Shown: positions 11,501-20,798 of the stretch, piece after piece | Numbering within the stretch: position 1 is the stretch's first letter | Layout: each line of letters opens with the position of its first letter | Assembly (NCBI GenBank): GCA_037355855.1 | Contig: CM074760.1 | Span: forward strand, 6,316,501-6,380,500 | Length of the DNA stretch: 64,000 nt | DNA from: Pseudo-nitzschia pungens | Taxonomy: Eukaryota; Bacillariophyta; Bacillariophyceae; Bacillariales; Bacillariaceae | Reading direction: 5' to 3' | Program-made: the position numbers and the translations under genes | The notes under the pieces: model-generated | Database searches by the model: none | Told to the model about the DNA's origin: nothing | Seen by the model: only the letters and a program-made list of their open reading frames with translations

Positions 11501-14500
11501 GACCCACACTTTCCACAAGCGAAAGAGTCGACTTCTCAGATAGACAGTAGAGACAACTCAGTTGAATTGACAGATTCTGAAAGTATTGCCTCGATCCATT
11601 CAAAATACGAAAAATATACAGGAGATCTAGTGGTTCCAATCGATGCACAACGACTTGATTTCAGTCATGTGTCAGAAAACTCGAGTACTGATAACTTCGA
11701 TGCAGATACGAATGAAGGCAGTACAGTGCAACTCGAGGAAAACATGCTTTCGTTGCTTCACGCCACCGAAAACGGGAAAACACAAAATGAAGAAATTCAT
11801 ACTAAGACATCCAATGAAATTCGATCGTCTCTAGGGTCGACGTCGACGGGGGCACAAGAGATGATAGCGATGAACTCGAAGGATCAGGGTACTGAAACTT
11901 CTGCGAATGTCGTTGACAATATGAGACCGAAAGAGATTGGAATAGTGGAACTTGAGGGAAACATGGTATCCTTGCTACAAGCTGCCAATGGTGCTGATGA
12001 CATTGAACAACAGAGCAGTACAAATAGCAAAATGGAAATCAGTGCAGAATCAGTGTCCTTGATGGCCAAGGGTGATACTTCTCAACAATTTACAGGAAGT
12101 TTGAATGGCATCAGTGGTATGGTAGATACAGAAGATGGCAAGACAGTGGAACTTGAGGGAAACATGTCATCCTTGCTACAAGCTGCCAATGGTGCTGATG
12201 ACATTGAACAACAGAGCAGTACAAATAGCAAAATGGAAATCAGTGCAGAATCAGTGTCCTTGATGGCCAATGTTGATACTTCTCAACAATTTACAGGAAG
12301 TTTGAATGGCATCAGTGGTATGGCAGATACAGAAGATGGCAAGACAGTGGAACTTGAGGGAAACATGTCATCCTTGCTACAAGCTGCCAATGGTGCTGAT
12401 GACATTGAACAACAGAGCAGTACAAATAGCAAAATGGAAATCAGTGCAGAATCAGTGTCCTTGATGGCCAATGTTGATACTTCTCAGCAGTTTACAGGAA
12501 GTTTGAATGGCATCAGTGGTATGGTAGATACAGAAGATGGCAAGACAGTGGAACTTGAGGGAAACATGTCATCCTTGCTACAAGCTGCCAATGGTGCTGA
12601 TGACATTGAACAACAGAGCAGTACAAATAGCAAAATGGAAATCAGTGCAGAATCAGTGTCCTTGATGGCCAAGGGTGATACTTCTCAACAATTTACAGGA
12701 AGTTTGAATGGCATCAGTGGTATGGTAGATACAGAAGATGGCAAGACAGTGGAACTTGAGGGAAACATGGTATCCTTGCTACAAGCTGCCAATGGTGCTG
12801 ATGACATTGAACAACAGAGCAGTACAAATAGCAAAATGGAAATCAGTGCAGAATCAGTGTCCTTGATGGCCAATGTTGATACTTCTCAACAATTTACAGG
12901 AAGTTTGAATGGCATCAGTGGTATGGTAGATACAGAAGATGGCAAGACAGTGGAACTTGAGGGAAACATGTTGTCCTTGCTCCAGACAACTGAAGCTAGA
13001 GAATCTAAGAAAGAACGAAAGATGAACATTGACGGCATGAACTCTGTAACAGGGTCATCAATCTCGGCATCCTTGTCGGACGATCATCTCATCCGTGACT
13101 TTGACAATAGGAATCCGTTGAAAGAAATGATAGAACCAAGGAAGAACGAAAATATTCTGATTGATGTAAGCGAAGTGCAGACGGACGTCGCGTCGTTGAG
13201 GCAATCGCCTTCTTCTAATATCAAGGGCGAAGCGTTTAGAAAAGATACACATTATGAAATTACGGAAAGAAATAATTTGAAAATGAGACGCAGGAAGTCA
13301 CTTTCGAGTAAGAGCTTTGCTATCGGTCGAACACATCAACCCCAAAGTTTAGTGGAAGATATATCTACTGAACAAAGGTCTTTGATCGTTGAGAAGTCCG
13401 TTTCATTCAGTGACACAACCGAGTTTATCACAGCTCTTCCGTCCGGATTTAATGATCAGAAAGAGAAAGTTGAATCCGTCGATGTTGCGTTGATCACTTC
13501 AATGTTGTTGGGGGGTTTGACAGATGAAGAAATAAAGGGAGATGAACAGTCAGACTCCTTCACTCGATTTGGGAAGTCAGACGCTGCGACTGGAAAGATT
13601 ATCTGTGAAAGATGGACGCAATTCATAGAAGCTGTATGTGGAGAAGTCGAAAGGAGAACAGATGATGCGGTGACGGCAGCAACATCGCTCGCTTCTCTTG
13701 TGAAAGACGATCCACGATTTTTCTCTATAATTCAGAATAGATTTGAATGCAGCGGCGATGATTCTGTGATGAGAAAATCCTTAAGGAATCTGATTCAGGC
13801 GGGGCAAACATTAATTGAGTATGAATGGAATTCCTGGCTGGCAACTGTACTAGAATCGTTTCATGGTCCTCTCAACGATATTTCCCAAATATTCGTCAAC
13901 GATGAACCAAAGCTTGACGAAGCATTGCAACATTGTAAAAGCCTTCACGTCAACATTTCCTTCATGAATGATACGAAAACCAAGCGTGCAAGGAGAAAAA
14001 GCCTTCTGAGACACCAGTCATCGGTTAGAGCACTCCAGAAAGAAATCGACAACCTCGAAGCTCAGCTCTCCTCCATCAGGTCTGAATTGGAAGAGATGCA
14101 GATAGAAGAAACGGAGGTCTTGAAGGCGACGACAGACTGTCACACCATCAGCCACAATGCAAAACTTTATGATGATTTGAAATCTAGGGCCGAGTGCAGT
14201 CAAAAAACATTCTTATCGCTACGTGGGCTGCACTCGTGGTCGATAGGAACCGTGTCTGATCAAGGTTTACAAGTCTCTGCCATCGGTTCTTGCCCACATA
14301 CCCATCTAAAGCTCATGTACAAGGGCATTAAATTTGGTAAAGCTTGTCCAAATGTATTATCGAAGATTGGTGCCGCAGATTTAATTGGTAAATCGCTGCA
14401 CATATATAACGGGACTATAACGAGCTTTCTCGAAATGACTACAAAGAAACTCGCGCACACGTCGCATCAGAGTTGTGCAAAAGGGCCAATTCGAATAAGT

Positions 14501-14854
14501 CATCATTTGCAAAAATACACATGGCTTTTAGGGCGATTGGACATTGTTGCTAAGGAATTCCAGGTTGTGCAACGTCGCTTCAGGGGGAAGTTACATCGTT
14601 CCGGCGCAGAAGGATCATTTTCATTCATCGTTGAATTTGAAAGTGAGAAATCAACAATTGTTGCAGACTTCACAATTGAACCAGTATACCCATCGTTTCC
14701 AGTAGAAGTCAGATTGGACTTGATTTCTGGTCAGCAAGACCTTGAGAGAGTACGTAAGGCTCTTGTGAAAAATGCTAAACCTGGTTTTGGGAGCCTGTCA
14801 AGGGCATGTGATATCATCCAATCGATTGTAAGGGGAGAGGGCGGGATGAACTAA
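8516..14854 (+). CDS. KNL1: KNL1/Spc7-type outer kinetochore scaffold
   Basis: One 2112-residue exon from the ATG at 8516. KNL1 links microtubules, PP1 and the Bub3 checkpoint complex at kinetochores. The first ~1750 residues are disordered and Ser/Thr-rich, with two copies of a basic TPSKL..TPRRV/QRV.NP box. Two PP1-type docking sites ([RK]x[VI]xF) are visible: RSVAF near residue 859 and KSVSF near 1627. MELT-like motifs are RTVELE (~976), NSVELT (~1016), TVQLEE (~1071) and six VELEGNM copies from 1144 in a 67-residue tandem array. The C-terminal ~400 residues start with RWTQFIEAVCGEVERR, pass through a coiled coil (ALQKEIDNLEAQLSSI near 1838) and end in a globular part (FTIEPVYPSFPVEVRLDL) like the tandem RWD domains of KNL1. 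Domain order and length fit the family. The identity is inferred without a search. Confidence 0.8.
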   Translation: MTDNKPKHSIGVTMGNNDAHENLILATPHRSKRINLGTPGNYYFRYMNSSKRSASRDLSIRKDEEEEETGTISIPGFDIGRDNLNTETSFFSTAGSSTASEGSGDILNKSTLSDTTELTASNFVLVTTSKQTMMHGFRGLSSPSSTKENHENKNDAIQHAKSVPINRRENDRADIQNTAVCGHSTGRNDPLTSKVQKNCEDEHVIKQQRSMKSASPSLRSRISSSPASLRKFHENLKNSRMRRQQQREEDTRRRLSIEPENTLNSMNAQLEALTKHSSSNRKRLPPLFTQTSRESLSQELDVEINDHQGSSAVSSTDGTATINMTDLNDLLGIEVRTKIQDQTSADVYHSAVQGALDYASPTSRVLAIDETSTLALPTNANETKTSSTSNGTSLFVQNHKFDEERKIKSRVSSVDVKTQYSSPTSTNVSLKFRSACSNPRKRTTPSKLSSTPQRVLNPRSMFSPASNTRSAKKRRKILEEQEKLSVSSAANVVRNEQSKIGKCLFHKASTTENDLSIESGSSGVASGIEFNQYGNGNCVSRNDDTASLGDIADIFGSNGTSTITSPERDTNKDYQYTSRGEHLQEEGQETASITDINDLIEQGFPPSKESSARAAADESRSNTDEGTVFQEQTPNTEKEKAPFTHEGQYCVSSNDLNLSSDSKDEDGSASIERSETAVDERDQFLEENTSLDICSETNVPGTPPDSQITPSQCNLEPGSHDKMCQSTKPFPKSPIRLTPKNRKKLTPSKLAPTPRRVMNPMNPNSPARNTRNSLKSSRSFNSFGLKSILGGTPSKDCLLPEEQPHDETEEVVRYGKRRQSLSAQLIQRKVEEPFRSEDKSFQKLPNGILSSKKKPFFRRSVAFGSPEAAEYNIGSPSVSLTPMPKGRAKALFALPAQSGITQENQIHTNHIENDMVGQDKNESGMDLLVDKITVEQMKNSPELSPIEQRKTDTDAFHVPSDLMPSRGHWCQEDRTVELESGMRGLLANNSSTELEDPHFPQAKESTSQIDSRDNSVELTDSESIASIHSKYEKYTGDLVVPIDAQRLDFSHVSENSSTDNFDADTNEGSTVQLEENMLSLLHATENGKTQNEEIHTKTSNEIRSSLGSTSTGAQEMIAMNSKDQGTETSANVVDNMRPKEIGIVELEGNMVSLLQAANGADDIEQQSSTNSKMEISAESVSLMAKGDTSQQFTGSLNGISGMVDTEDGKTVELEGNMSSLLQAANGADDIEQQSSTNSKMEISAESVSLMANVDTSQQFTGSLNGISGMADTEDGKTVELEGNMSSLLQAANGADDIEQQSSTNSKMEISAESVSLMANVDTSQQFTGSLNGISGMVDTEDGKTVELEGNMSSLLQAANGADDIEQQSSTNSKMEISAESVSLMAKGDTSQQFTGSLNGISGMVDTEDGKTVELEGNMVSLLQAANGADDIEQQSSTNSKMEISAESVSLMANVDTSQQFTGSLNGISGMVDTEDGKTVELEGNMLSLLQTTEARESKKERKMNIDGMNSVTGSSISASLSDDHLIRDFDNRNPLKEMIEPRKNENILIDVSEVQTDVASLRQSPSSNIKGEAFRKDTHYEITERNNLKMRRRKSLSSKSFAIGRTHQPQSLVEDISTEQRSLIVEKSVSFSDTTEFITALPSGFNDQKEKVESVDVALITSMLLGGLTDEEIKGDEQSDSFTRFGKSDAATGKIICERWTQFIEAVCGEVERRTDDAVTAATSLASLVKDDPRFFSIIQNRFECSGDDSVMRKSLRNLIQAGQTLIEYEWNSWLATVLESFHGPLNDISQIFVNDEPKLDEALQHCKSLHVNISFMNDTKTKRARRKSLLRHQSSVRALQKEIDNLEAQLSSIRSELEEMQIEETEVLKATTDCHTISHNAKLYDDLKSRAECSQKTFLSLRGLHSWSIGTVSDQGLQVSAIGSCPHTHLKLMYKGIKFGKACPNVLSKIGAADLIGKSLHIYNGTITSFLEMTTKKLAHTSHQSCAKGPIRISHHLQKYTWLLGRLDIVAKEFQVVQRRFRGKLHRSGAEGSFSFIVEFESEKSTIVADFTIEPVYPSFPVEVRLDLISGQQDLERVRKALVKNAKPGFGSLSRACDIIQSIVRGEGGMN
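11945..12975 (+). repeat. 201-bp in-frame tandem repeat within KNL1
   Basis: Five full 201-bp units begin at 11945, 12146, 12347, 12548 and 12749, and a sixth partial copy begins at 12950. Each encodes 67 residues starting VELEGNM[VS]SLLQAANG and ending near TEDGKT. Units differ at only a few positions (such as AAGGGT versus AATGTT, and CAACAA versus CAGCAG), so the array is young or homogenised. Confidence 0.97.
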
Positions 14855-15263
14855 ATAAAGGATGCGATAAACTAAATTTGATTTTATCCTTTTGGACTAT
14901 TGCCAGTTGCATATCACCTTTTACGAGTTTTAGAAGATTCTTGCCCTTCCACACGACCTCCTTTATCGTCGATACTTGAACGTGGAGGAATTGGGAAAAT
15001 CAATGAATGATCACACTGAAGCGCAAAATCAAAAATACTGAATTGAATTCCTTCCAATGACCGAATATTCTGAAGTCTACCAGGAGGAAATAAAAATGTG
15101 TTGGAACAGTCGAAAGTCCTTAGTAGTACACGTTTAAAATTATTTTGTCGCATCAAAGAGAATAGGTTTGGCTTCAACATATGACATCTGATAAACAACA
15201 TCACAGTCAAATGATATTTTCGTATCAAAAAAAGGCTGGCAGTGCAACTATGATTGAGTACCA
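14855..15263. other. convergent 3' spacer
   Basis: Separates the stop of the KNL1-like gene from the stop of the four-helix membrane protein. It presumably holds both 3' UTRs. Nothing coding is supported. Confidence 0.6.
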
Positions 15264-16156
15264 CTATGACAAAGTCGTTCTTCCTACATCGAACCTCTCC
15301 CCTATATATCCATCGTATCCTGCGTTGAAATGAACGGTTTTATTTCTGGTAGACGTCATCATAATATCGTCTCGTTCATCAAGGGCATGTTCATTGATCA
15401 CATCCGGCGCGTAGGCTAATGTTAACGCCGCAAATCCACCATATAAAATTGTCAAGACAATGCACATAATTGAAAATGCCATCGACCTTGTTTCTCTCTG
15501 TCCATAATATTGATTTGCAGCGCCCCCTCCTCTGTCCTCACCCTCTCGATTGTCTCGAATCTGGTCGATTCATAGAACCGGGAAAAAACAAGAAGCCAAG
15601 ATACGTAAAATCTTGAGTTTTAGGCTATGTCTTACAAGCTTTTTGTATCATCATTAACGACAACCCATGAGATCATTACGAATTTCAAAGATGAAGGACT
15701 CACCTGAAATTCTCCAAATAAAACTGAACAGACCAAAGTCAAGTTCGCAAACATTAGTAAAGCGCCGATGAAAGAACCGATACCCAAAGGTGTAGTACGA
15801 TGGACTGAACTACTACAGCATGTGTAATATTGACCCGTTGGGCTTTGCCAGCCGAGAATCACGGTTCCAAAAATAGAGAGTAGAGCTGCCAAAACCCCTG
15901 TCCAGAGTGCCGAAAATGCCAACGCCCGCGACGTCACGGCCACTTCTGCCTCGTACTTGCCACCTTCACGCTCATCCTGGCTTCCTCCACCTTCGTAATT
16001 GTTGTAATTCTGTCTATCTCCGTCCTCCGTAGTGCTCAACGCGTATATAAACGCTGTCAAGAAGGTAATAACAGTCAGAATCGTAACTACGGACCAAAGA
16101 GACGCTAGCAATCCCCTCTTTGAGCTGATCAAATTTCCGCGAAAGCCATCTGTCAT
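15264..16156 (-). CDS. four-helix integral membrane protein, unknown function
   Basis: Two exons, complement(15704..16156) and complement(15264..15560), flank a 143-bp intron (CAG|GTGAGT ... CCAG|ATT); the product is 249 residues. The start is the first ATG in frame. Four hydrophobic segments are clear: LWSVVTILTVITFLTAFIYAL (~20-45), ALWTGVLAALLSIFGTVILG (~85-110), SFIGALLMFANLTLVCSVLF (~125-148), and after the intron IMCIVLTILYGGFAALTLAY. A Tyr/Asn/Gly-rich acidic loop sits between helices 1 and 2, and both termini are predicted on the same side. The topology is like MARVEL or claudin families, but no family signature is visible. The fourth helix lies in exon 2, so splicing is needed for the full topology. 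Confidence 0.65.
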
Positions 16157-17754
16157 TTTCTGTTTCAGATCCAATTGTTGAGACTTTAATGAAGAGATAT
16201 CTGCGAAATAATCATAAAAGAAATGAATCGATTGACTCTTTCGAACAGCTGTGCCAAATCTCTTTCAAACACAGTAAGGTCTTACCCTTAGTGAAGATGA
16301 TTGTTGATTGTTTTGCCGTTGACAAATTCAGATGCCCGTTCAGACGAACAGAGAACTCCTCACTGCCGAATAGAGTAACTTACTTTGTACAAGTCTGACC
16401 CCTGCTACAAGTCTATGTAAGCTCCTTCGTAACCTACCTTGTAAGGGAAGATTACTCTACAAGTACCGGTAATTACTTTGCTTGTACCTAGTGATTACGT
16501 GTAAGTTACCACGAATCAATTGCTCTAGAAATTCTGTACGGTAGGGGGCAATACAAGTACAAGTGCTTCGTATTATCATTATTTTACTCTGAATTCGTTG
16601 TCTTCCAGCTAGAGTGTCTGTTTCGGGATACCGTAACTTACCGTAACTTAGTTAGTGGTTACCGTCACCTAAACACTAAAATAAGACCTACGGTGGAACA
16701 CCGCGATCGCCAATGAAATGCAATGGAAAATATTCCGGTCTGCCCCTCTACTAGAGAGTAAGGTTTACGAGTAACCTTATCGTCCGAGCAAGCTTACGGT
16801 ACAATCGTGATAAAACTAATACCGATACCAACACGGAACCCATCTTTGTTGAGATGAACATCATAGTTATTTTTGTACGGTAACCTTACCGGTACGTACG
16901 GAAAGCAATCCAAATTTGGACTCCACGTGGAAGCTTTCCATTGAATAAAAATACGGACGATTGACAGACGATCTGATTTTGTTTGGTATATTCCAGATCA
17001 CTGGTAGTTTGAATTAACAATATCAGACAGCAGAGGGACATACCCTGAAAAGCGTAGTTACTACTTGACTCTCAACTATATACATGAAGTGTCTATTCAA
17101 TTTAAAAGTTGGAGAGCAATTGGAAGTGTACTTGGTAACTTGATTTATCAGATAAACTTTTACCAGCAAAATGCAGTAAATTATTAGAAGAAAATTGTGA
17201 CTGAGGGAATTTTTTTCAAAAATTTAACCACACATGGAATGAAAATAGCTGAATTGAGCGATTCGTGTCACACCGGTCCTTATTTTGACCCCTGCTCGTA
17301 CGGGTACAACACGACGGATGCATTATCGGAACATTTTGAAGTACCGGTATTACCGGTAAACCTTACGAGTAACCTTACGGTAAGGCTTATTGAATGCCAA
17401 GTCTGACAAACTGACTGACTCACTCACTCACTCCGGTCGTCCCAAAAAGAACAAGTACGAGTGACCTTACGTAGTAACCTTACGTAGTACTAGTAGTAGT
17501 AATTGTTAATGATCGATTTTCTGAAGACCTTAGCTAAGGTTACCGGTAAGGTTACTACATTTTGATTGGAACATACCGGTACAGAACGGAATAGACGATG
17601 AAGATTGTGTTGAATACAATAGTGTAGTGGAGCTGTCACCGATCATGCATCACACTGATATTATTTTTGGGTAATACGAGAGCTTCATAACTATTTGAGA
17701 TAGAAGCCCATAAATGCATAGCAGTGGGTGTTTTGTGTTTTGCCCTAACGTATA
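16157..17754. other. 1.6-kb divergent intergenic region
   Basis: Contains no supported gene. The words TACCGGTA, GTAACCTTAC (16880, 17369, 17474) and GTAAGGTTAC are dense at 16390-16900 and 17270-17580. It includes the presumed promoters of the membrane protein and the selenoprotein. Confidence 0.6.
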
Positions 17755-18673
17755 ATGAGACTAGCGTTGCGTTCTCTTCTACTGGTTGCTTGCAGCACAC
17801 CTGCTAAGGAAGCGCTCGCTTTTGCTCCAAACCAAGCGGTTGCAATCGAAACAATAAAACTTCCTTCCCAAGGCTCGAGTCGAACGGAATTGTCATCGTC
17901 TCGAAAAGATGACATCGACTGCGGATGTGCCCCCACGGTTTTTTCTGGAAAACCATCAGATATTGCAATGGATGTGAATCCTCGTCAAGCCATTTGCACC
18001 GAATCTGTATTGAGTCTCGAATCGAAAGAAATACAAATGAATGATTTGCTCCAAAAAAGCCCCGTGTCAATCGTTGTTTTACTGCGTTCCCTCGGGTGAC
18101 CCCTGTGCCAAGAGTTCATCCTTCAGTGGAGCAAGCGGTTGAATGAACTCGACGAAATTGGTGTGGAACTTGTCATGGTCTCCATTGGCAAACCGGAGGT
18201 CGGAAAAAAGCTGGTCCACCACTTGTCAGTTTCGAACATGGCAGGACGCCTTTACGTTGATCCTGAGAATGTTTTGTACGATGCTCTAAAGCTCAATAAA
18301 GGTGTGAAAGAAACATTCTTCTCACCAGGGACTCCATTCAGTTTCTTAAGACGCTTTTCAGAACGGGATGGAACAAAGGAACTCATCGAGGTTTTGCAGA
18401 AGTGGAATAAAGGTAGGGAGGAAATTTCATGACACAGAAATGACATTCTGTACATCTTCGATAATATCAGGTCGTTGTTTTTGGATTACTTGTTCCCTTC
18501 TGGCAGCGGTGTATCTTCCTCCTCGACAAGATCAAGCTTTCAATCAAGGCGGAACTTTCCTCTTCGATCGAGACCAAACTGTTTTCGCCCACTACGATGA
18601 AAGCACTGGAGCTCATTCCGATATCCAAAACGTTATCGATTTGGCGAAGAAGCGAATGAAACTTCAGGAATAA
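17755..18673 (+). CDS. SelU-like selenoprotein (AhpC/TSA-2 fold), Sec at TGA 18097
   Basis: Exons 17755..18412 and 18471..18673, 286 residues if TGA 18097-18099 is read as selenocysteine (codon 115). The frame continues uninterrupted through the TGA: LLRSLG-U-PLCQEF, the U-x-x-C counterpart of the CxxC redox site in SelU/PRXL2 proteins ('FLR.FGC.FCRE'). Downstream are the family blocks GVELVMVSIGKPEVGKKL, LYVDPENVLYDALKL, and after a 58-bp intron YLPPRQDQAFNQGGTFLFDRD and HYDESTGAHSDI. Conservation after the TGA argues against a real stop. The N-terminus (LRSLLLVACSTPAKEALAFAP) looks like a signal peptide with an A-F cleavage motif, so plastid import is likely. A candidate SECIS lies 210 nt past the stop. 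The function is probably thiol/peroxide redox; the substrate is unknown. Confidence 0.85.
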
Positions 18674-20149
18674 GTCCTTCGGTAGATTTCGCCTGTCACC
18701 TTCAAAGTTGCCTCGGTGATTCACTTCCACAGAAAAAATTGATCGTAATATATCCTAATGACGCGAGATTCGCGGGAAACTTCCGTGTTTTCACAACGTG
18801 GAGGTAGTTCTCGACTGGCTGACAGCGATCTGTTTACTTTCTTTTTTCTCCAGTGTAGACTTCGTACACCTTATCGAAGCGACGACAATGAAATATTTTG
18901 AAGTTCAATAGACCTCATCGGTGGTAAAACGTTTTGGACAGAATGGATTTGATTTGTTGAAATAGTGCAAGATCCTTCGAATAACACATATCACCGTTAA
19001 AAAATACAGTAGTACAACCCATCAATCAGAGTGATAATGAATACCTGCATTCTGTCCTACAAAACCAAAAATTTTGCGAAGGACACAGACGACATGCGTA
19101 GGAATAACAAGCTTGAGGGTCACATGTTGTGAAAACAACAAAATGTGAAGGGGAACAAACATTGGTGTTGAGAAGAAAAATTCAGGAACTACCAATATAC
19201 TTTTATCGTAGTCATGAGACAACAAAAGAACACCAGGAGCTATGGAAGAAAATACTTCTATACTTTTGTAAGGGATCTCTGAGAAATTTTGCTATGAATA
19301 TCATTAAAAAAATTCGGAACGCAGCAGGTTTTAATCAGAAAGTCTTCAATATTCAACACTTCTACTAGTAGCATCTAATTTTCTACTTTGTTCAGCAGAA
19401 AATTAGCCTGCTCATTTTCAATGCTTTAGGAGCTCCAGAACATAATTTTATCACGGATTGTGTGAGGAGCTCTTCTCTAGAGACTAATATGAGTATGCTG
19501 GTGGCAAACAGAACGAAGAACAAGAAGGAGAAGAATCAAGCAAGTTTCTTGTTGCCATTTTGCTGAAGCTATCACTGATATGCCTCCAAAACCTTCTTAC
19601 ATCATTACTCAGAGTTCCATACATGAATCAGAATCGAAATATCTGAGTGGGATGGTTTCTTTCATTTCGTTTTGGCACCACATCTACTCCTGCTATTCCG
19701 ACGAATTCGCATTTCTGTTTAAAAATCACTAATTACTACTGTACCGTACCGTGATGGTAGGCTTACGTTAGTGTGGCTTCAGTGTAATCTTTGAGATGAT
19801 TGACGATCATGGATTAAGTTACCGTACTTTTTTAATTAAAAAAAAAAATATTTTTATTTTTTGTTGAGATCATTGATTATCTGTATTGTACAGTATATAT
19901 TATACATATGTAGAGTAACATATACTTTTTGCGTACAAGTACCATCATACCGCTTTACTATTATTATTACGCTATTTTTTTCTGTACCCATCTTGACGAT
20001 TTCAACGGAGCGAAACACCGTAACCTTACTCGAACTCGTTCTGGCAACTAAGCGCATGTGATCAGACAACACTGCACGCTTGGACTCCCAGCCACTTCAC
20101 GGAGTGCACAATTTTATCTTCGTCAAACAGATCGAAAAATACTGCAAAA
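18674..20149. other. intergenic region with the selenoprotein 3' UTR
   Basis: Apart from the SECIS candidate I see no gene. An A/T-run tract lies at 19830-19865, and word clusters at 19740-20040 include GTAACCTTAC at 20020. The 3' part is the promoter of the eL22 gene. Confidence 0.55.
18883..18959 (+). promoter_or_regulatory. candidate SECIS element in the 3' UTR
   Basis: Helix I pairs CGACAA (18883-18888) with TTGTTG (18954-18959). The non-Watson-Crick core is TGA (18889-18891, preceded by A, giving ATGA) opposite TGAT (18950-18953). Helix II pairs AATATTTTG (18892-18900) with CAGAAT-GG-ATT (18939-18949, two-base bulge), and unpaired AA follows at 18901. This matches eukaryotic SECIS architecture. 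Helix II is 9 bp, at the short end, and the apical region is long. Confidence 0.6.
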
Positions 20150-20798
20150 ATGGTAAGAGATTGTCACACGATGATGATCCGCCTGCCTGATCTTTGATGT
20201 ACTGGTACACTGTGTTAGTGCGTAAGACTCAGGGGCCTTGATGTGGCAGTCTGGAAGACTTCGGGCCTTCAGTACATTTGCTCCGTTGACTCTCTTCGAA
20301 GGCAACTGTTGACGGTTCATGGTCTACGGCAACCCATCAACGGTCATGTCCCCTTTGGTGGGTCCATATCGGAGCTTCGTTTTCAACTGATTCTTTGTTG
20401 TACTCTTCAGTCAAAAATGTCTAACCGTTTGCTTGTCTCATGAAACTCTGTAGGTGAAAGCTAAAGTAAAGTTCGTGATCGACTGCACACAGCCTGTCGA
20501 CGACAAGGTTCTCGATGTTGCTATGTTCGAGAAGTATCTTCATGACAAGATCAAAATTGGGGGAAAGACAGCAGCGCTCGCCGCCAACAATGTTGTGATT
20601 ACGAGAGACCGAACAAAGTTGACCATTGCCAGCCCTGCCGAACTGAAATTCAGCAAGCGTCAACTGAAATACCTCTCAAAGCGTTACCTGAAGAAGCAGC
20701 AACTCCGCGACTATCTTCGCGTTGTGGCTGCGAGCAAGAATTCTTACGAAATGCGATACTTCTCCATCAGTGGAGGTGACGACGCGGACGAAGAATAG
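20150..20798 (+). CDS. RPL22: 60S ribosomal protein eL22
   Basis: Exon 1 contributes only the ATG (20150..20152). A 301-bp intron (GTAAGA...CTGTAG) follows, and exon 2 (20454..20798) starts VKAKVKFVIDCTQPVDDK, giving 115 residues. eL22 is a component of the large ribosomal subunit. Recognisable family blocks are FVIDCTQPV, IKIGGKTAALAANNVVI, and LKYLSKRYLKKQQLRDYLRV followed by YEMRYFSI, with the usual acidic tail (GGDDADEE). The length agrees with the family. Placing the intron directly after the start codon is common in ribosomal protein genes. Without splicing, exon 2 has no ATG, which supports the model. Confidence 0.95.

Noticed and set aside
14914..15264. 116-residue minus-strand frame
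   Set aside because: It lacks an ATG at its start and lies in the 3' region of the membrane-protein gene.
18758..18822. Alternative SECIS candidate (ATGA at 18758, TGA at 18820)
   Set aside because: The bases after ATGA pair with each other (CGCGA with TCGCG) and the lower helix is poor; the structure at 18883-18959 fits better.
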